From NCBI RefSeq assembly GCF_011397635.1, contig NC_064773.1:6654782-6718781 (forward strand): 64,000 bases of DNA, in the 5' to 3' direction. Each line of letters opens with the position of its first letter. Within the stretch, counting starts at the first letter, position 1. Shown piece by piece: positions 34,464-46,281 of this stretch. The notes under the pieces were generated by a model. It saw only the letters and a list, made by a program, of their open reading frames with translations. It made no database searches and was not told the origin of the DNA. A program made the position numbers and the translations under genes. Source of the stretch: Epinephelus fuscoguttatus (taxonomy: Eukaryota > Chordata > Actinopteri > Perciformes > Serranidae).

Positions 34464-36747
34464 CTTTTCTACCTTGTACCCAACAGGCGATGTCCTGTGC
34501 TCATGCCCACTCTCCTGGCTGGACTGGACACAGGAGTACTCAGATGCATCCTGTTGGCTGGGAGGAGATTCCAGCTGTGACAGTAGGTCAACCAGAAGAG
34601 CAGGATGCCCCAGGAACTCCAAGTTTTCCTCGTCTGGTGGCAGGAGGTCTTCCAAGGAAAGACTGGTCCCGTAGCTTTGAGGTCTCAGTGGGCTGGCCAT
34701 GCTGGAGTTGGCTTGGGATACTCCAGAGCAACATAGGGTCTGGAAAAGATTTTCCTCTAACTGGCCTTCCGTCCCTGGAAGGCTGGGAACTGTAGAAGTG
34801 AAGGTTGCAGTGCTGGTGGTGGGAACAGACACTGAGGGTGTAGACAAAGACTGCTGACTGTGACTGGGTATTTCTGGGTCTCCAGGGTAGGAAGGGTCCT
34901 GTGCAGGTTGGCAAGCTTTGTAGAACTGACTGTAGATGGAAACTGGCCTCCAGTCCCTGAGTGGGTGGGTGCTGTAGAAGTGAGGGGTGCAGTGCTGGTG
35001 GTGGGAACAGACACTGCGGTTGTGAACAATGGCTGCTGACTGTGACTGAGTATTTTGGGGTCTCCGGGGTAGGAAGGGTCCTGTGCAGGTTGGCAAGCTT
35101 TGGTAGAACTGACTGTGGATGGAAACTGGCCTCCAGCCTCGGAGTGGGTGGATGCTGTAGAAGTGAGGGATGCAGTGCTGGTAGCGGGAACAGGCACTGA
35201 GGTTGTGAACAAAGGCTGCTGACTGTGACTGGTTATTTCTGCGTCTCCACGGTAGGAAGGGTCCTGAGCAGGTTGGCAAGCTTTGGTAGAACTGACTGTG
35301 GATGGAAACTGGCCTACCGTCCCTGAGTGGGTGGGTGCTGTAGAAGTGAGGGGTGCAGTGCTGGTGGCAGGAAGAGACACTGAGGTTGTGAACAATGGCT
35401 GCTGACTGTGACTGGGTATTTCTGCATCTCCAGGGTAGGGAGGGTCCTGAGCAGGTTGGCAAACTTTGGTAGAACTGACTGTGGATGGAAACTGGCCTAC
35501 CGTCCCTGAGTGGGTGGGTGCTGTAGAAGTGAGGGGTGCAGTGCTGGTGGCGGGAAGAGACACTGAGGTTGTGAACAATGGCTGCTGACTGTGACTGGGT
35601 ATTTCTGCATCTCCAGGGTAGGAAGGGTCCTGAGCAGGTTGGCAAACTTTGGTAGAACTGACTGTGGATGGAAACTGGCCTACCGTCTCTGAGTGGGTGG
35701 ATGCTGTAGAAGTGAGGGATGCAGTGCTGGTGGCGGGAAGAGACACTGAGGTTGTGAACAATGGCTGCTGACTGTGACTGGGTATTTTTGGGCCTCCAGG
35801 GTAGGAAGGGTCCTGTGCAGGTTGGCAAGCTTTGGTAGAACCTACAGTGGCACTGAGCGGCAGAGAATGAGGCACAGATGATGAAGGTACAGTAAAGCAT
35901 GATTGAGGGAGTCTCAATCTTGATCCAGAGAAGGCTCGATCTGGCCTGGTCAACTGGTAGCTGCCCTGCTGCTGTGGTTGCAAGCAAGTCCCATTCAAAG
36001 AAGCATTTTGACCATCCACACAAGTCTTTTTTTGCTTAGCCCTTGAACGCAACTTTGATCCTCGTGCAGGTAGCTGGTTCTGAAACTGCTGTTGATAAAG
36101 GCGACTTTGCTTTTGGCTCTGAGATTGACCTCTCCGGTCAAAGGAGAGATCAGGATGCTGCTGATGCTGCAAAGCCTGTGGGAGAAGTTGGTGATGCTGA
36201 TGGTGGTTTAACAGCTGATTTGGGCAGTGCTGTTGCTGCTGTGTTTGTTGTTGTAAAACACAAAGTTGCTGGTTGTATAGATATGATTGATAGGGGCAGA
36301 ACATATTTCCATTCTGGTCTTGGTTGAAGAACAGCGTATTACCTGCTTGGCTCATACTAGCATTTGGGTACTGGCCATGCTGGTCTACAACTATGCCACC
36401 ACCTCCACCACCCATGCCCCCAGGACCAGAAAATGCCTGCCCCATAGCATTCTGTGACTCCATGCCAATGTAGTGGCCTATCTGCTGACTGTTACCAGGC
36501 ATGGCTTGTTGGGTTGTAAGTGGCATCATGTTTTGGGGTTCCCCTGGACATAAAGGCTCAACTGGGGCAGGCTCAAAGTCAGCACTGAGATTTTGCTCAT
36601 CCACAAGTAATGGTGCAGAGGGGAAGCCATTCTCACCCTGCCCTTCCAAATTTCCAGTGAAGTTGTGATCACTTGAGAAGGCCATGGCAGAGGGTATCTG
36701 GAACTTCTGGAACTCCTTTGGATCCAAGCTGGCCCCAATGACCCTCA
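34464..36747 (-). CDS. Large exon of an unknown Q/S/T/P-rich protein with six 61-residue repeats
   Basis: The exon starts after an acceptor (GCTCACAG, boundary 36747/36748, phase 2) and ends at a donor (TACAAG then GTAGAA at 34,473, or GAAAAG then GTAAAA at 34,464). Parts in order: GASLDPKEFQKFQIPSAMAF near the start; a Gly-rich stretch; a Gln/His-rich stretch (LLNHHQHHQLLPQALQHQQH); a basic stretch (KLRSRAKQKK); six tandem 61-residue units beginning STKACQPAQDPSYPGD (183 bp each); and an acidic/Leu-rich end (LEDLLPPDEENLEFLGHPAL). Composition resembles a transcriptional activation region; I do not recognise the gene. One base is missing in the sixth unit (near 34,920, one G instead of two), breaking the frame; the mirror copy is intact there. 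Partner exons are not identified; a CpG-rich first exon at 44.5 kb on the same strand is one candidate. Confidence 0.6.
34820..35850 (-). repeat. 183-bp coding tandem repeat, six units (left allele)
   Basis: Unit starts (AGTTCTAC in minus-strand sense) recur near 35,836, 35,653, 35,470, 35,287, 35,104 and 34,921. Units differ by a few bases. The right arm has five; the missing one corresponds to the second left unit. Confidence 0.9.
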
Positions 36748-37380
36748 CTGTGAGCTACAGCATGTCCAGTATTTTGTGTACCTTTCAAAAAAAAGAGAGA
36801 AAAAACCCAAATACAACATTAATATGAGAAGACAGAGTTTCCTTCACTTTCATTTTTTTGCGGCAAACCGACACAATCAAAACATCTGCCACCACAAATA
36901 GATTCTCTATTTTTAGAGCCTGACCGCTCTTTAGGTGCGCTGAGCGCACTCTGATCACAGCTGAAGTAGCAGAATGGCAGGTGTAGTGAAAGGGAAACTT
37001 AACCATGTATTGTACTGGGTCTAAACATTTAATTTCGCTCTCAAACAGCTGCTCCTCTTATTCATTGATCTGATCTGATCAGCTTTGACTGGCTCAAATG
37101 ATCAATTATCAATTCCATGACTCAAGTCTCTGCTGCTGAGGGGAAAAAAGGTGTGTCTGTGCTGCGTCCATGAGCCTGCAAAAAATTCTGACTAACATAC
37201 AAGGACACACAGGCAAGAAAAAAACCCTTAATGTTAGCAAGCTAGTAGCAGAGATCAGCAGAATGACTGTAGCAATCATTAATAAAATGAGATAGTGACA
37301 AAGCGCAGTGGCACTGTTAATTTCATTGACATTTCTTTTTTTTTTGTCATGAAGAAAAAGAGATGATGACAATCTCAAGA

Positions 37381-39720
37381 TTTCATTTCATTTATTCCTT
37401 TTGACCCCTCCCCGGGGTATAAGGGGCAAACAACAAAAAATAACATTAACAAATCAGGACAGGCGGCAGCCAATGCACAGCAAAATAAATAAAACAGAAT
37501 TTGTGTACATACATACAAGTCAAAGCAAATCAAGAGAAACTATTCAAGATTTTCTTTAAAAGTTTCAACAAATTTGACAAGACCTTTACTTTTCGAGATG
37601 ACATTAACTTTTGAAACTTATAAATATTTGGATTTGCTCTATAGAACTGTCCAACCAACTCTCTTCTCTCTTTGTCAAAAAAAGAACACACAAGTACATA
37701 ATGATATTCGTCTCCTCGATTGCCAGTCAAACAAAGAGGGGACATTCCGGGGGACATTTTTTCACGATCATACCTGCACTCAGAGATAGGTAACTTATGA
37801 TTTCCACACCGAAACTTAGACCATCAAACTCTTTGGCAGGTATTAACATAATCAGATAAGGTTCAAAAGTGAAATCAGTTTTAAATAATTTATAACTATC
37901 ACATAAAGGGTTACTTTGTAATTTCTCATGCCATCTCTGTAGTTCCATATCAGATAATCTACGATCAATCATTAAATTTAAATATTTAGGGTTCATCCGT
38001 CCAGCCTCATGCCAAAAGTACTATAAACCACAATCATCAAGAATATTTTTAACTTTGGAAATCCATTTACACTGAAAAATATTGTCATCATACAAAGTCT
38101 TGAAAACAATAAACACAGTCAAAGAGATTTTTGTTGTATTATGACTAATTAAATGTACCCAAAAGTAAACGTTTCAAGAAAGATCTGTGAAGAATTTCAA
38201 TTTGGTCAAGTTTATGAAATCCCAGACTTCACTTCCATATAAAAGAATAGGCCCTATAAGCTGGTCAAATAACTCACATTGTATATCAACAGGTAACTGT
38301 AATCTAGTAACGCTGTTTTCCAAGGAGAATAAAGCTCTTTTAGCTAGTTTAACTTGCTTAGCCATTGCTTTATCAAATCGTCCATTAAAATTAAATAACG
38401 CTCCAAGATAGTCATACTCAAAAGTAACTTCTAATTTATCTGAACCAAACTCTAATTCTCTGAGTATCCGTAATTTCCCCCTAGAGAAAATAACAACCTT
38501 TGTTTTGTCTGTGTTGACAGTTAAATACCAGTTTTTACAATAAGAAGCAACTGCATTTAATGCGGCCTGTAATTCTGAAGGAGTCTCTGCCAGTACAATC
38601 GTATCATCTGCGTACAACAGGACATATAATTTCAAATATATCCCTATTTCACCATTCATCACATTGCGGTATTCAGTTGAAAAAAGTTGTAGTCCGTTGT
38701 ACCATTGACTCACATATTTTTCAAAGTCATTTAAATATAGAACAAACAATAGTGGTGATAAATTATCCCCCTGACGCACTCCTACATTACATACAAATTG
38801 TTCAGATAAATCATAACCAGCTCTAACACAAGATTTGGCATTCTCATACGTATTATGTATCACATTTAATACTCTTCCGGTTATACCAAGTGCAACTAAT
38901 TTAAACCATAGTAATGACCTATCTACCAAATCAGATGCTTTTTTATAATCAACAAAAGCACAATACAGTCTTTTTTTCTTATACAAGTACCATTCAACCA
39001 GTGAGTGAAGAACAAAAATATGGTCAAGGGTTGAAAAGCCTTTCCTAAACCCTGCCTGCTCTTCTCCAAGAATTCTTTCAGACTCTATATAAGCAGTTAG
39101 TCTGTAATTTATTACAGCCGTAAAAAGCTTACCAATACAACTAAGTAAAGTAATACCTCTGTAATTTTCAGGATCATCTACTGGTCCCTTGTTTTTGTAA
39201 AACGGTTTTATCACTCCTAAACACCAGTCAGTGGGGACTATACCTGTTATCAGTACCAAATTAAAGAATTTTACTAAAATGTTCAGCATTTCCAAAGGAG
39301 TTCTTTATATATTCATTTAAAACTTCATCGATACCATTTGCTTTTTATTTTTAATTTTTTTTTACCATTCGCTGTATTTCTTCCAAAGTAAACAAATCAC
39401 TTATGTATTCATTTGTAGGAGAGGTGACTTGTCTGAGGTCAAATTGCTGGTCTTCTGGTGTACAATTATCACTCGATTTTTGGCTGAGTTTCTTAAAATA
39501 TTCAGCAAAGGTTTCTATAGATACATTTCCTAATCTTCCAGATGGTTTACCTGCATTTAGAATAGACCAATATTCATTACTATTAGATTTCTTAAGTGTA
39601 CGAAGTTTCCTATGTAAAGAATCAAAGAACTGCCTTGAACATTTCCTTATGATGGATTTATACTTTCTAGCTAGATAGATCTTGCTGATAAAAACTAAGA
39701 TGAAATCTATGCTGTGACAA
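37381..39720 (-). mobile_element. 5'-truncated LINE with nearly intact RT (left arm)
   Basis: The main frame (39,295-38,174, 373 residues) has canonical RT blocks in order: VIKPFYKNKGPVDDPENYRG, GFRKGFSTLDHIFVLHSLVE, CAFVDYKKASD (palm A Asp), GVRQGDNLSPLLFVLYLNDF, and LLYADDTIVLAETPSE (palm C). After frameshifts near 38,180 and 37,990 it continues through LKRLLWVHLISHN and the C-terminal NRGDEYHYVLVCSFFDKERR block. An upstream frame (39,725-39,351) holds the pre-RT linker. The 3' end is TTTGACCCCTCCCCGGGGTA in plus-strand view with an AATAAATGAAATGAAAT tail. The endonuclease is absent. The clade is not resolved (I/RTE-like). Confidence 0.88.
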
Positions 39721-39725
39721 GACAA

Positions 39726-40715
39726 GACATGATGAAAATTTTAGTGGTGGACTATCAAACTTTGAAAGGTGTCAACGTCCATGCTTGTAATTATCTTTAA
39801 TTATCTTCAAATGCTGCATGAGTGACTCCAGTAAATAGTCTGCGCCAGGATGTTTCACTAGCCAGCAAAGACACTCACAGTGTAGCAGCATCAGCTGTTG
39901 GTACGAGATGTGAGCTGTAATTCAGCAGTAAATAATCGCCATGTGTCTGACTGTGGATAGTGGACCTGCTGAATGGAATTGTGGAGTTTGTTAATTGCAG
40001 CGGTGGCTGTTAGCAACTAGCTCCGCTTGTTAGTCACTGAACAGTAGCACAGCGAGATGTAACCGGCCACCTATGTTCACATCGGATCCCTGCAGGACTC
40101 GACTCAGACCAGAGCTGTCTAAAGAAGGGTCATGGGTTGATGGTGTTCAACAGGCAGGTAGGAGGCCCAGTTATCTGTGAGTGTGAAACGGTCTGTAAAC
40201 AGTCTGAACCCAGATCAGTTTTCTCTGCCAGAGATCAAAGTTTAGTTTTAATCACTGACTCTATGAGAGGACACGAGTTTACAAATCCCCTTTGTCTCAG
40301 GTGTCTCAAATGATGATCAGTAAGTATGCGCTCGTAAATCACCCCTCAAGCACTGCTTGAGAAATGACAGTTTGTAAGTGGCAGAAATTATTTGTAGGTG
40401 TGGAAAAAAATATTCAAATGAAATGTTAATAGAACCTGTCACCTGATTTCTGATACAGGAATTAGTCTCCCTGGATTAGTTTAAAGATAAAAACATATAG
40501 ATAACATATTGACTAAAAGATAAAACATCTTGAATTTTCGTTGACTAAAACTATGAAGGATAAAAATGACAAAAATGTGACTAAATCTATGAACTGTTTT
40601 CTCAGGACTAAGACTAAATTTAAAATAGCTGTCAAAATTAACTCTGTGCAGCTAGTAACGGTGTATCAATACTGCGGAAATTGGGGATGTCCGATATTCA
40701 GCATTGATATTTCTT
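39726..40715. other. Intergenic, no gene seen
   Basis: Start of the single-copy spacer. Low-complexity and AT-rich in places, with nothing recognised. Confidence 0.45.
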
Positions 40716-40799
40716 GATAAATCCATATTTTATTTTATTTTTTTAGATATTTTTTGGCCATTTTTGCCTTTAATGGCCAGGACAGGTAAACGTGAAGGG

Positions 40800-40852
<53 letters not shown>

Positions 40853-40941
40853 ACATGCTGCAGTGCTGCTGCGGCAACAGCCTTGTACATGGGGCGCCTG
40901 CTCTACCACTAAGCCACCGACGCCCCGATAAATCCATATTT
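40716..40941 (-). mobile_element. tRNA-derived SINE with 15-bp TSD
   Basis: TSD GATAAATCCATATTT lies at 40716-40730 and 40927-40941. On the minus strand the 196-bp body starts GGGGCGTCGGTGGCTTAGTG, with TGGCTTAGTGG as a pol III A-box. It passes through GGCGCCCCATGTACAAGG and a (CT)n tract, and ends TTAAAGGCAAAAATGGCC. Same family as the copy at 46.3 kb. The (AG)n expansion at 40,804-40,849 is inside it. Confidence 0.85.
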
Positions 40942-41139
40942 TTGACGATACTTACTTATTAAGATACTGTTTCACAAACCAACATTGTCAAAGGAGTTGA
41001 GCTCTATATACCATTTCTCTTTAATACACTGGATGTTGGTCACATTTTTCTGTCCATAATTATGACAGCCTCAACTACTGCCTGTGAGATTTGTAAAGAT
41101 AGAGCAAACAAATCACAAAAATTACCTAACTTTGAAGGC

Positions 41140-41402
41140 AAGTAATTAGTACATAAATGACACCACAATGGTGTACATCATCTATTGCACGTCTGGCCGT
41201 CCTGGACGAGGATCCCTCCTCAGTTGCGCTTCCTGAGGTTTCTACCGTTTTTTTTCCCCCGTTAAAGGGGTTTTTGGGGGAGTTTTTCCTTATCCGCTGT
41301 GAGGGTCTTAAGGACAGAGGGATGTCGTATGCTGTAAAGCCCTGTGAGGCAAATTGTGATTTGTGATTTTGGGCTTTATAAATAAAATTGATTGATTGAT
41401 CG
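41140..41402 (+). mobile_element. LINE/SINE 3' end with TTGA tail
   Basis: Contains GTAAAGCCCTGTGAGGCAAA and GGGCTTTATAAATAAAATTG followed by ATTGATTGAT, a tail shared by fish LINEs and SINEs. It is truncated at its 5' side. Confidence 0.65.
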
Positions 41403-41715
41403 GACATCGTGCCCATTTGAAGTGGCAAGTGGGTCAATGATGTGACATGCAATTTTGAAGTCAAAAGCCCTATATGAAGTAAAAATAAGGAAAATGTGTA
41501 CGTTTATTACATCTATTAATCTCTGTTTGTCAGATAATATGAAATGTATTGAGTGTATTTCAGAGTTAAAGAAATATTAGACATTTTAGTCACAAAATGT
41601 CGTACAGGGTAACTGTCCACACCTCATGGTTAAATGCACAAAAAAACTACAACGACTGTTAAAAATCAAATAAAACACAAAATCTCGTCCACAGGCATTA
41701 TTAATATATATTATT

Positions 41716-41716
<1 letters not shown>

Positions 41717-41760
<44 letters not shown>
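41717..41760. repeat. (TA)n microsatellite
   Basis: About 40 bp of uninterrupted AT dinucleotides. Confidence 0.95.
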
Positions 41761-41763
<3 letters not shown>

Positions 41764-42899
41764 CCCAGTTCCGAGTTCCAACCTCAGAGAGAGAAGAGAG
41801 ACTTCCCCTCGCCTGATAAGTGGTTGAAGGAGGGTGCGGCTGCACAGCTCCTGCCTCTTCCCCCTAAAAGTCAATCGCGCTGCTGTATTGACAACGTTTG
41901 TGTTATGAATGGGACAGAGAGCATAATCCTGTCTTCAGTGTGGACAATGACAGCAATTCAGTGAACATGCCCCAGAGTAGATTTATTTAATTAAAATCAT
42001 AGTCCGACCATGGTCAACTGTTGGAACTGGTCGTTGCATATTTGATCTGTATATCCCATCAACTGGTGCAGTTATGGATCGTTCAATGCAGTGGTGATAT
42101 TAAAATGACAATACATGTAAGAAGATGCTACTCACATTTTTCTCATGGACGCAGAATAAATGGTTGTTTCAACAGCAATCTGGAGTGTGATGAGGTAGAG
42201 AGGTGTCGTCAGCTGCACGTTAGTTCGAAAAAAAAAAAAAACAGTTCCCCCTGCTATGGCTACTCCCAGTCAGCTGGCAAAAGAGGGTGGAAAGGCATTG
42301 CAGCACCGTGACCTATGACCCTGCACCATCTCTGCTGGAAAGGAATAGAGAGGAAAGTGCAGGTTAACAAGAGGGATGCACTTGCTCTTCCCGTGTTAAA
42401 TCCACTACTGAACAGATACATAATTTAATCAGAGCACTTTTAAGACAGTGAGATTTTGCTTTTACTCTGCACGGTGGATGATATTGTGACAAGGATTCAC
42501 ACTGTAGGCCTACAATGAAAGGATTTTAAAGATTCACTGTCAAAATCAGCAAAGGGGAGCTCAGTCACAGCAAAATCTCACCATATCTCAACCCTGGCAT
42601 GAAACAGAACTTTATCAAGTCTTGTAGATGAGCCATAGTCCTCAGTTTAGCCATTCTCCAACACCGCGTTTTCACACCTCACATTATACCAAGACAAGTA
42701 AGTATGTTGTTACAACAAGGAAAGTTTCTTTTTTAAACAAGAAATGTTTCTTGTTATAAAGTGAAAATATCTTGTAAAACTACGACAAATATCTTGTTAT
42801 GTTACTACCTAATACTGACCTTTTTTTTAAATTCTGGCATGGCAGCTCTACGCTTCCATAATGAGTCCCAGATGTGCACAAATCATTTGGATGACAATG
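41761..42899. other. Intergenic, partly similar to 44.8-45.0 kb
   Basis: Shares CTCTTCCCCCTAAAAGTCAA (compare CCTTTCCCCCTAACAGCCAA at 44,839) and a DR1-like TGACCTATGACCC at 42,309-42,321 (compare 45,001). No gene is seen. Confidence 0.4.
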
Positions 42900-43380
42900 T
42901 TGGGTTTGTGTGTTCCTAGTGAAGCTGAGGAAATGTGGCATGCCAACCAATATCCTCAGCAACATTTACAGATGTGCAGTCGAAAGCGTCCCCATCAGTT
43001 TAGTCAATTTGGTACGGACACTGCACTGCTCATGACAAGAGATGTGATGAAAACTGCACAAGTCATTTTGGGAGCAGCATCCAATCAGGATATTTACAAC
43101 ACCGGGGTCCACGATCATCGCGGACCCCAACCACAGTCTCTCAACGCTCCTGCCATCATGCAGACGTTACAGGAGTGTGAAATCCAGGACAACAATACTG
43201 ACACAGGCTGCTGTGTCCATGTGCATTATTCCCAGTTCTAACTTCCGAAGACAGAAGGACCTTCCCCTCGCCATCGGGGTCATCAGGAGGGCCCAAGACA
43301 TCATCAATGACAGTTCATACCCCAACCTTAACCTCCTTGCTCTCTTAGGGAACACACAAATTAATTACACCATCATCACG
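42900..43380 (+). pseudogene. LINE ORF2 C-terminal remnant
   Basis: Plus-strand frames read KLRKCGMPTNILSNIYRCAV and, after breaks, IADPNHSLSTLLPSCRRYRS and VKSRTTILTQAAVSMCI. These match the end of fish LINE ORF2 proteins (IYRCxVESV...DPxHPL...LLPSGRRYRS). Several stops interrupt it. Confidence 0.6.
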
Positions 43381-44509
43381 TGATAATTTCTTGGCATTTG
43401 ATATGATTTCCAACACAGACATCTCTTGATGCTGTCATTCAAACTAAGTCTGACACAAAGCCAAACCCAAGCTGGAAGCTGAGGCGAAGTGAGCAGCCCA
43501 TTCAAGCTGGATTTAAAACAGTCAACTAGAGATGAGACTGTATATACCATTAAAAATATAACTGAATAGCCTATAATGGGCTTACATATTAATACACTCT
43601 CATATCACCTTTCCCACGTGTCATAAAACAAAGCAGCGTACTCTGCTAGCCAAGCCTCTGCAGAACCCATTGCCCCCAGTCTGACACAGAGACGCAGACC
43701 AGTCTCCTGAAACACAAACTAGTTTCTCTTATTAGCATAATACTATCCCGGCACGTACACGTCAGACTCAAGCCAAGCCTCCACTGAATCCTGGAGCTAT
43801 AAATAGCCACTTCAGCGCACCTCATTCAACCCGAAAACAGCATCAAAACTGTGACAGTAGAGTGGACCTACAACCAGGAAGTGGGTTAGCATTTTAGCAT
43901 GTTAGCATGTTAGCTCTCCCGGTTCCGAACGCGGTGCCGTTCGTGTAGCCTAACTTTAGCTTCTAGCTTCTGGCGACTGCATTAACGCTTCAAACATCGT
44001 AAAGCAGTGCTTGTTTGTTAGGATTATCTTGCCGAACATAACGTGCGAGTATCATAAACCGCTGTGTGTCACAGAGGTTACTTTTACACGGTCCGAAATC
44101 CCGACGGCATAAAGTACCGGGGTGGGTGCCGGAGCTCGCTGTGGGCACTCTGCCTGCGGAGACGGAGCAGCGGGGCACCGAGCGGAGTTAAATGTCTGAT
44201 TAACTTCACAGTTCGTTAATTAGTGTGTTAATATACAGCTCGGTTTCCTCGAAAAACAGCGCTCATAAAGTTGTGTGGGGCATCAGGTCAGATAAACGAT
44301 CGCACCCCAGGATTTAAAACCGTTAAGTTAGCAAAGTACCGCTGAGTGTAGCTGTAAATGGAGGCGTATTTAAAAGTGTAAGTGCACTCAATGCTCTTTA
44401 AATGTTGTAACTGGTACAGTGGTAGGACCGCCATGTAAAAGTCGATAACGCGATAAGCTTTGATAAGTTTGACAAACAAGGAGTCTAGCTGTCATTAAAG
44501 AGACACCGG
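43381..44509. other. Mostly non-coding; CpG content rises from 43.8 kb
   Basis: A TATA-like TATAAATAG lies at 43,798-43,806 on the plus strand, followed by a triple TTAGCATG word near 43,888-43,910. No open frame with support. Confidence 0.4.
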
Positions 44510-44515
44510 ACTCAC

Positions 44516-44700
44516 CTTTCACAGTCTCCGCATCCTCTTCACCGTATTCCAAACTAGCAAAAGCCCGTCGGTGTTTTAAAAGGTAGCGAGGCGGCAAAGT
44601 GTCGCTTCACACGCAACTGCTCACCAAGTCACATCTCGGACACTACTAGCCGTATAGCTATTGTGTCGGTATACGTCCTTACCACCTACCACCTCCCATC
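44516..44700 (-). other. Candidate first exon (non-coding or nearly so)
   Basis: On the minus strand the segment ends at a consensus donor (GAAAG then GTGAGT, boundary 44516/44515). The open frame through it (PPRYLLKHRRAFASLEYGEE) has an upstream in-frame stop and no ATG, so it is best read as a 5' untranslated exon. The start site is not defined. Downstream exons would lie at lower coordinates on the minus strand. Confidence 0.4.
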
Positions 44701-45013
44701 TCCGATCTCCGAGATACGAGGGCGCATACGAGATGCGCGTTCCACCGCCTGGTAAACGGACGGGAAGGAGGCAGGACAGCATGGGTGTGTGTGCGTGCCC
44801 CTCTTTGCCTCTGGTTGGAGACAGGCCTGTCGTCCCGCCCCTTTCCCCCTAACAGCCAATCGTGTGCCGAGCAGCAAAGCTATCAGCCAATCGCCTTACT
44901 GTATGGATGTTCGCTTGGCTGCACCGCAGCGGCTGTACTATGGAATGCAGCGTGCATGCTGTACGATCAGGACACACTACTGCTTCATAGCGTTATGCCC
45001 TGACCTTTGACCC
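44700..45013 (-). promoter_or_regulatory. CpG-rich promoter-like block with CCAAT, GC-box and DR1 motifs
   Basis: Two CCAAT boxes in the same context (CAGCCAATCG at about 44,853 and 44,886), a GC box (CCCGCCCC, about 44,834), several CpGs, and a perfect nuclear-receptor DR1 word TGACCTTTGACCC at 45,001-45,013. It lies directly upstream of the candidate minus-strand exon. Motifs are seen; function is inferred. Confidence 0.45.
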
Positions 45014-45289
45014 TCATGCTTTTATATCCGATACCATGAAGACAAAACAAACACCACTGACCGAGTTTGCCAGGTGCATGTAGTTCAACATTAAAGTTAT
45101 AACTGCACAGACTGTAGACTGTAATATGTTTGTGACAGTGACACCTGCATTGCTCTGTCGCTGTTATTTTTACAGTCATGTCCTTCTCTTGTTTGTGATA
45201 TTTATGGTTATTTTGTTCACTCATTCTGATTCTGGTTCTGGTTTGGCCTTTGGGCCTCCTTCAAGATCAACAAGCATGTTGAGACAATA

Positions 45290-45425
45290 GCTGTGTCTCA
45301 ATTCAGGGGCTGCAGCCTCTCACCAGTGTGTGTGTGAATGGGTGAATGTGACTCAGTAGAGTTAAAGCGCTTTGAGTGGTCAAGAAGACTAGAAAGGCAC
45401 TATACTATATATAAGTCCATTTACT
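45290..45425 (+). mobile_element. Dispersed repeat 3' end
   Basis: Contains GTGAATGGGTGAATGTGACT and AAAGCGCTTTGAGTGGTCAA, then a tail with AAAGGCACTATACTATATAT. I recall this as a common 3' end in fish genomes. The 5' side is unclear. Confidence 0.5.
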
Positions 45426-45689
45426 TTAACATGGGCATGATATGCAGCCAGTGGCCATTGTAGTAGTTAGGGGGCATCAGGGGAAAACTCAGCGCGACAA
45501 GGAGAAGTGTTTGCAGATCGTAAAATTTCTGAAGCCAAACCCTGTCCTTTTTTCCTAAAACTGACCACGTGCTTTTTGTTGTTGAAAAAACCTGACTTTG
45601 TGGCGTTGTACTGACGTAGTGCATTTATTTTGAAAGACACTATATGTAAGAGTTAAATTTCCTGTCTTATATTCTGATGCAGTTGATGA

Positions 45690-45905
45690 AATTTGCACTG
45701 GGTGTCCATACCTTGCATACAACAGGGTGTGTCTGTGACAACCAGTCACAGACACGCCCTGTTGTATGCATCACACCGAGCGACAGGGTCAATCTTACCT
45801 CCTCACTCAGGTAAAAGTTTCTGTCCCTTCCTTGCTCAGAGAACTTTACTAAATCACTCCTGTTCTCAAGTGTTTGTGAATACGGCCTCAGGCATACAAA
45901 ATTTG
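45690..45905. mobile_element. MITE copy A with a 26-bp perfect-like hairpin
   Basis: Arms at 45,714-45,739 and 45,745-45,770 pair with a single G-T type mismatch around a 5-nt loop. The part from 45,771 to 45,905 is the inverted counterpart of MITE copy B at 46,545-46,730. Confidence 0.6.
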
Positions 45906-46281
45906 ACAAAGTGGAGCAAAAACATGGAGATCTCAGACAAGGACCATCATTTAAACAATAACTGAGGAAAGTCAGAGGTGTTTTAAACACATAAACTCTT
46001 TCATTTACTGTTTTTACTCAGTTGAAAAACACATTTTCAGAACTCAGATTTAAGGCAAAAACAAACCTGTTTACACTGTAGAGCCACATTTCAGCAGCTA
46101 GAAAACCAAAGTCAGGACTCAAAATAAAAAACTGGTGTAGTCTGATGAAAAATTCATGGAGTTACTGAACTTAAAAAGCTGCCTTCAGGCAGCTTTTCAG
46201 GTCATTATATGTGACTGATTTTGTTTCAACAAATTAAACAACAACTCAAACTTAATATTCCTGTTGAGAATCAGTTCTGGC

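Larger units (their letters stand above)
26523..39142 (+). repeat. Left arm of a 12-kb inverted duplication
   Basis: The reverse complement of this interval runs collinearly through 51,779-64,000. Matching coordinates sum to about 90,523 at the outer edge and about 90,921 at the inner edge, the drift reflecting indels. Shared landmarks, in mirror order, are the L1-like fragment, the TIR elements, the hAT copy with its 8-bp TSD, the large repeat exon and the LINE. The inner edge falls inside the LINE. Confidence 0.97.

Noticed and set aside
34961..35200. Plus-strand frame with GGCCRSEGCSAGGGNRHCG-type Cys repeats
   Set aside because: Antisense shadow of the 183-bp coding repeat.
36785..37006. 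73-residue minus-strand frame starting MVKFPFHYTCHSA
   Set aside because: Present in both arms but with no splice context or recognised homology, and its end differs between arms by a small indel.
44388..44597. 69-residue frame as a protein gene
   Set aside because: It starts at TTG with an upstream in-frame stop and crosses a consensus donor; better explained as an untranslated first exon.
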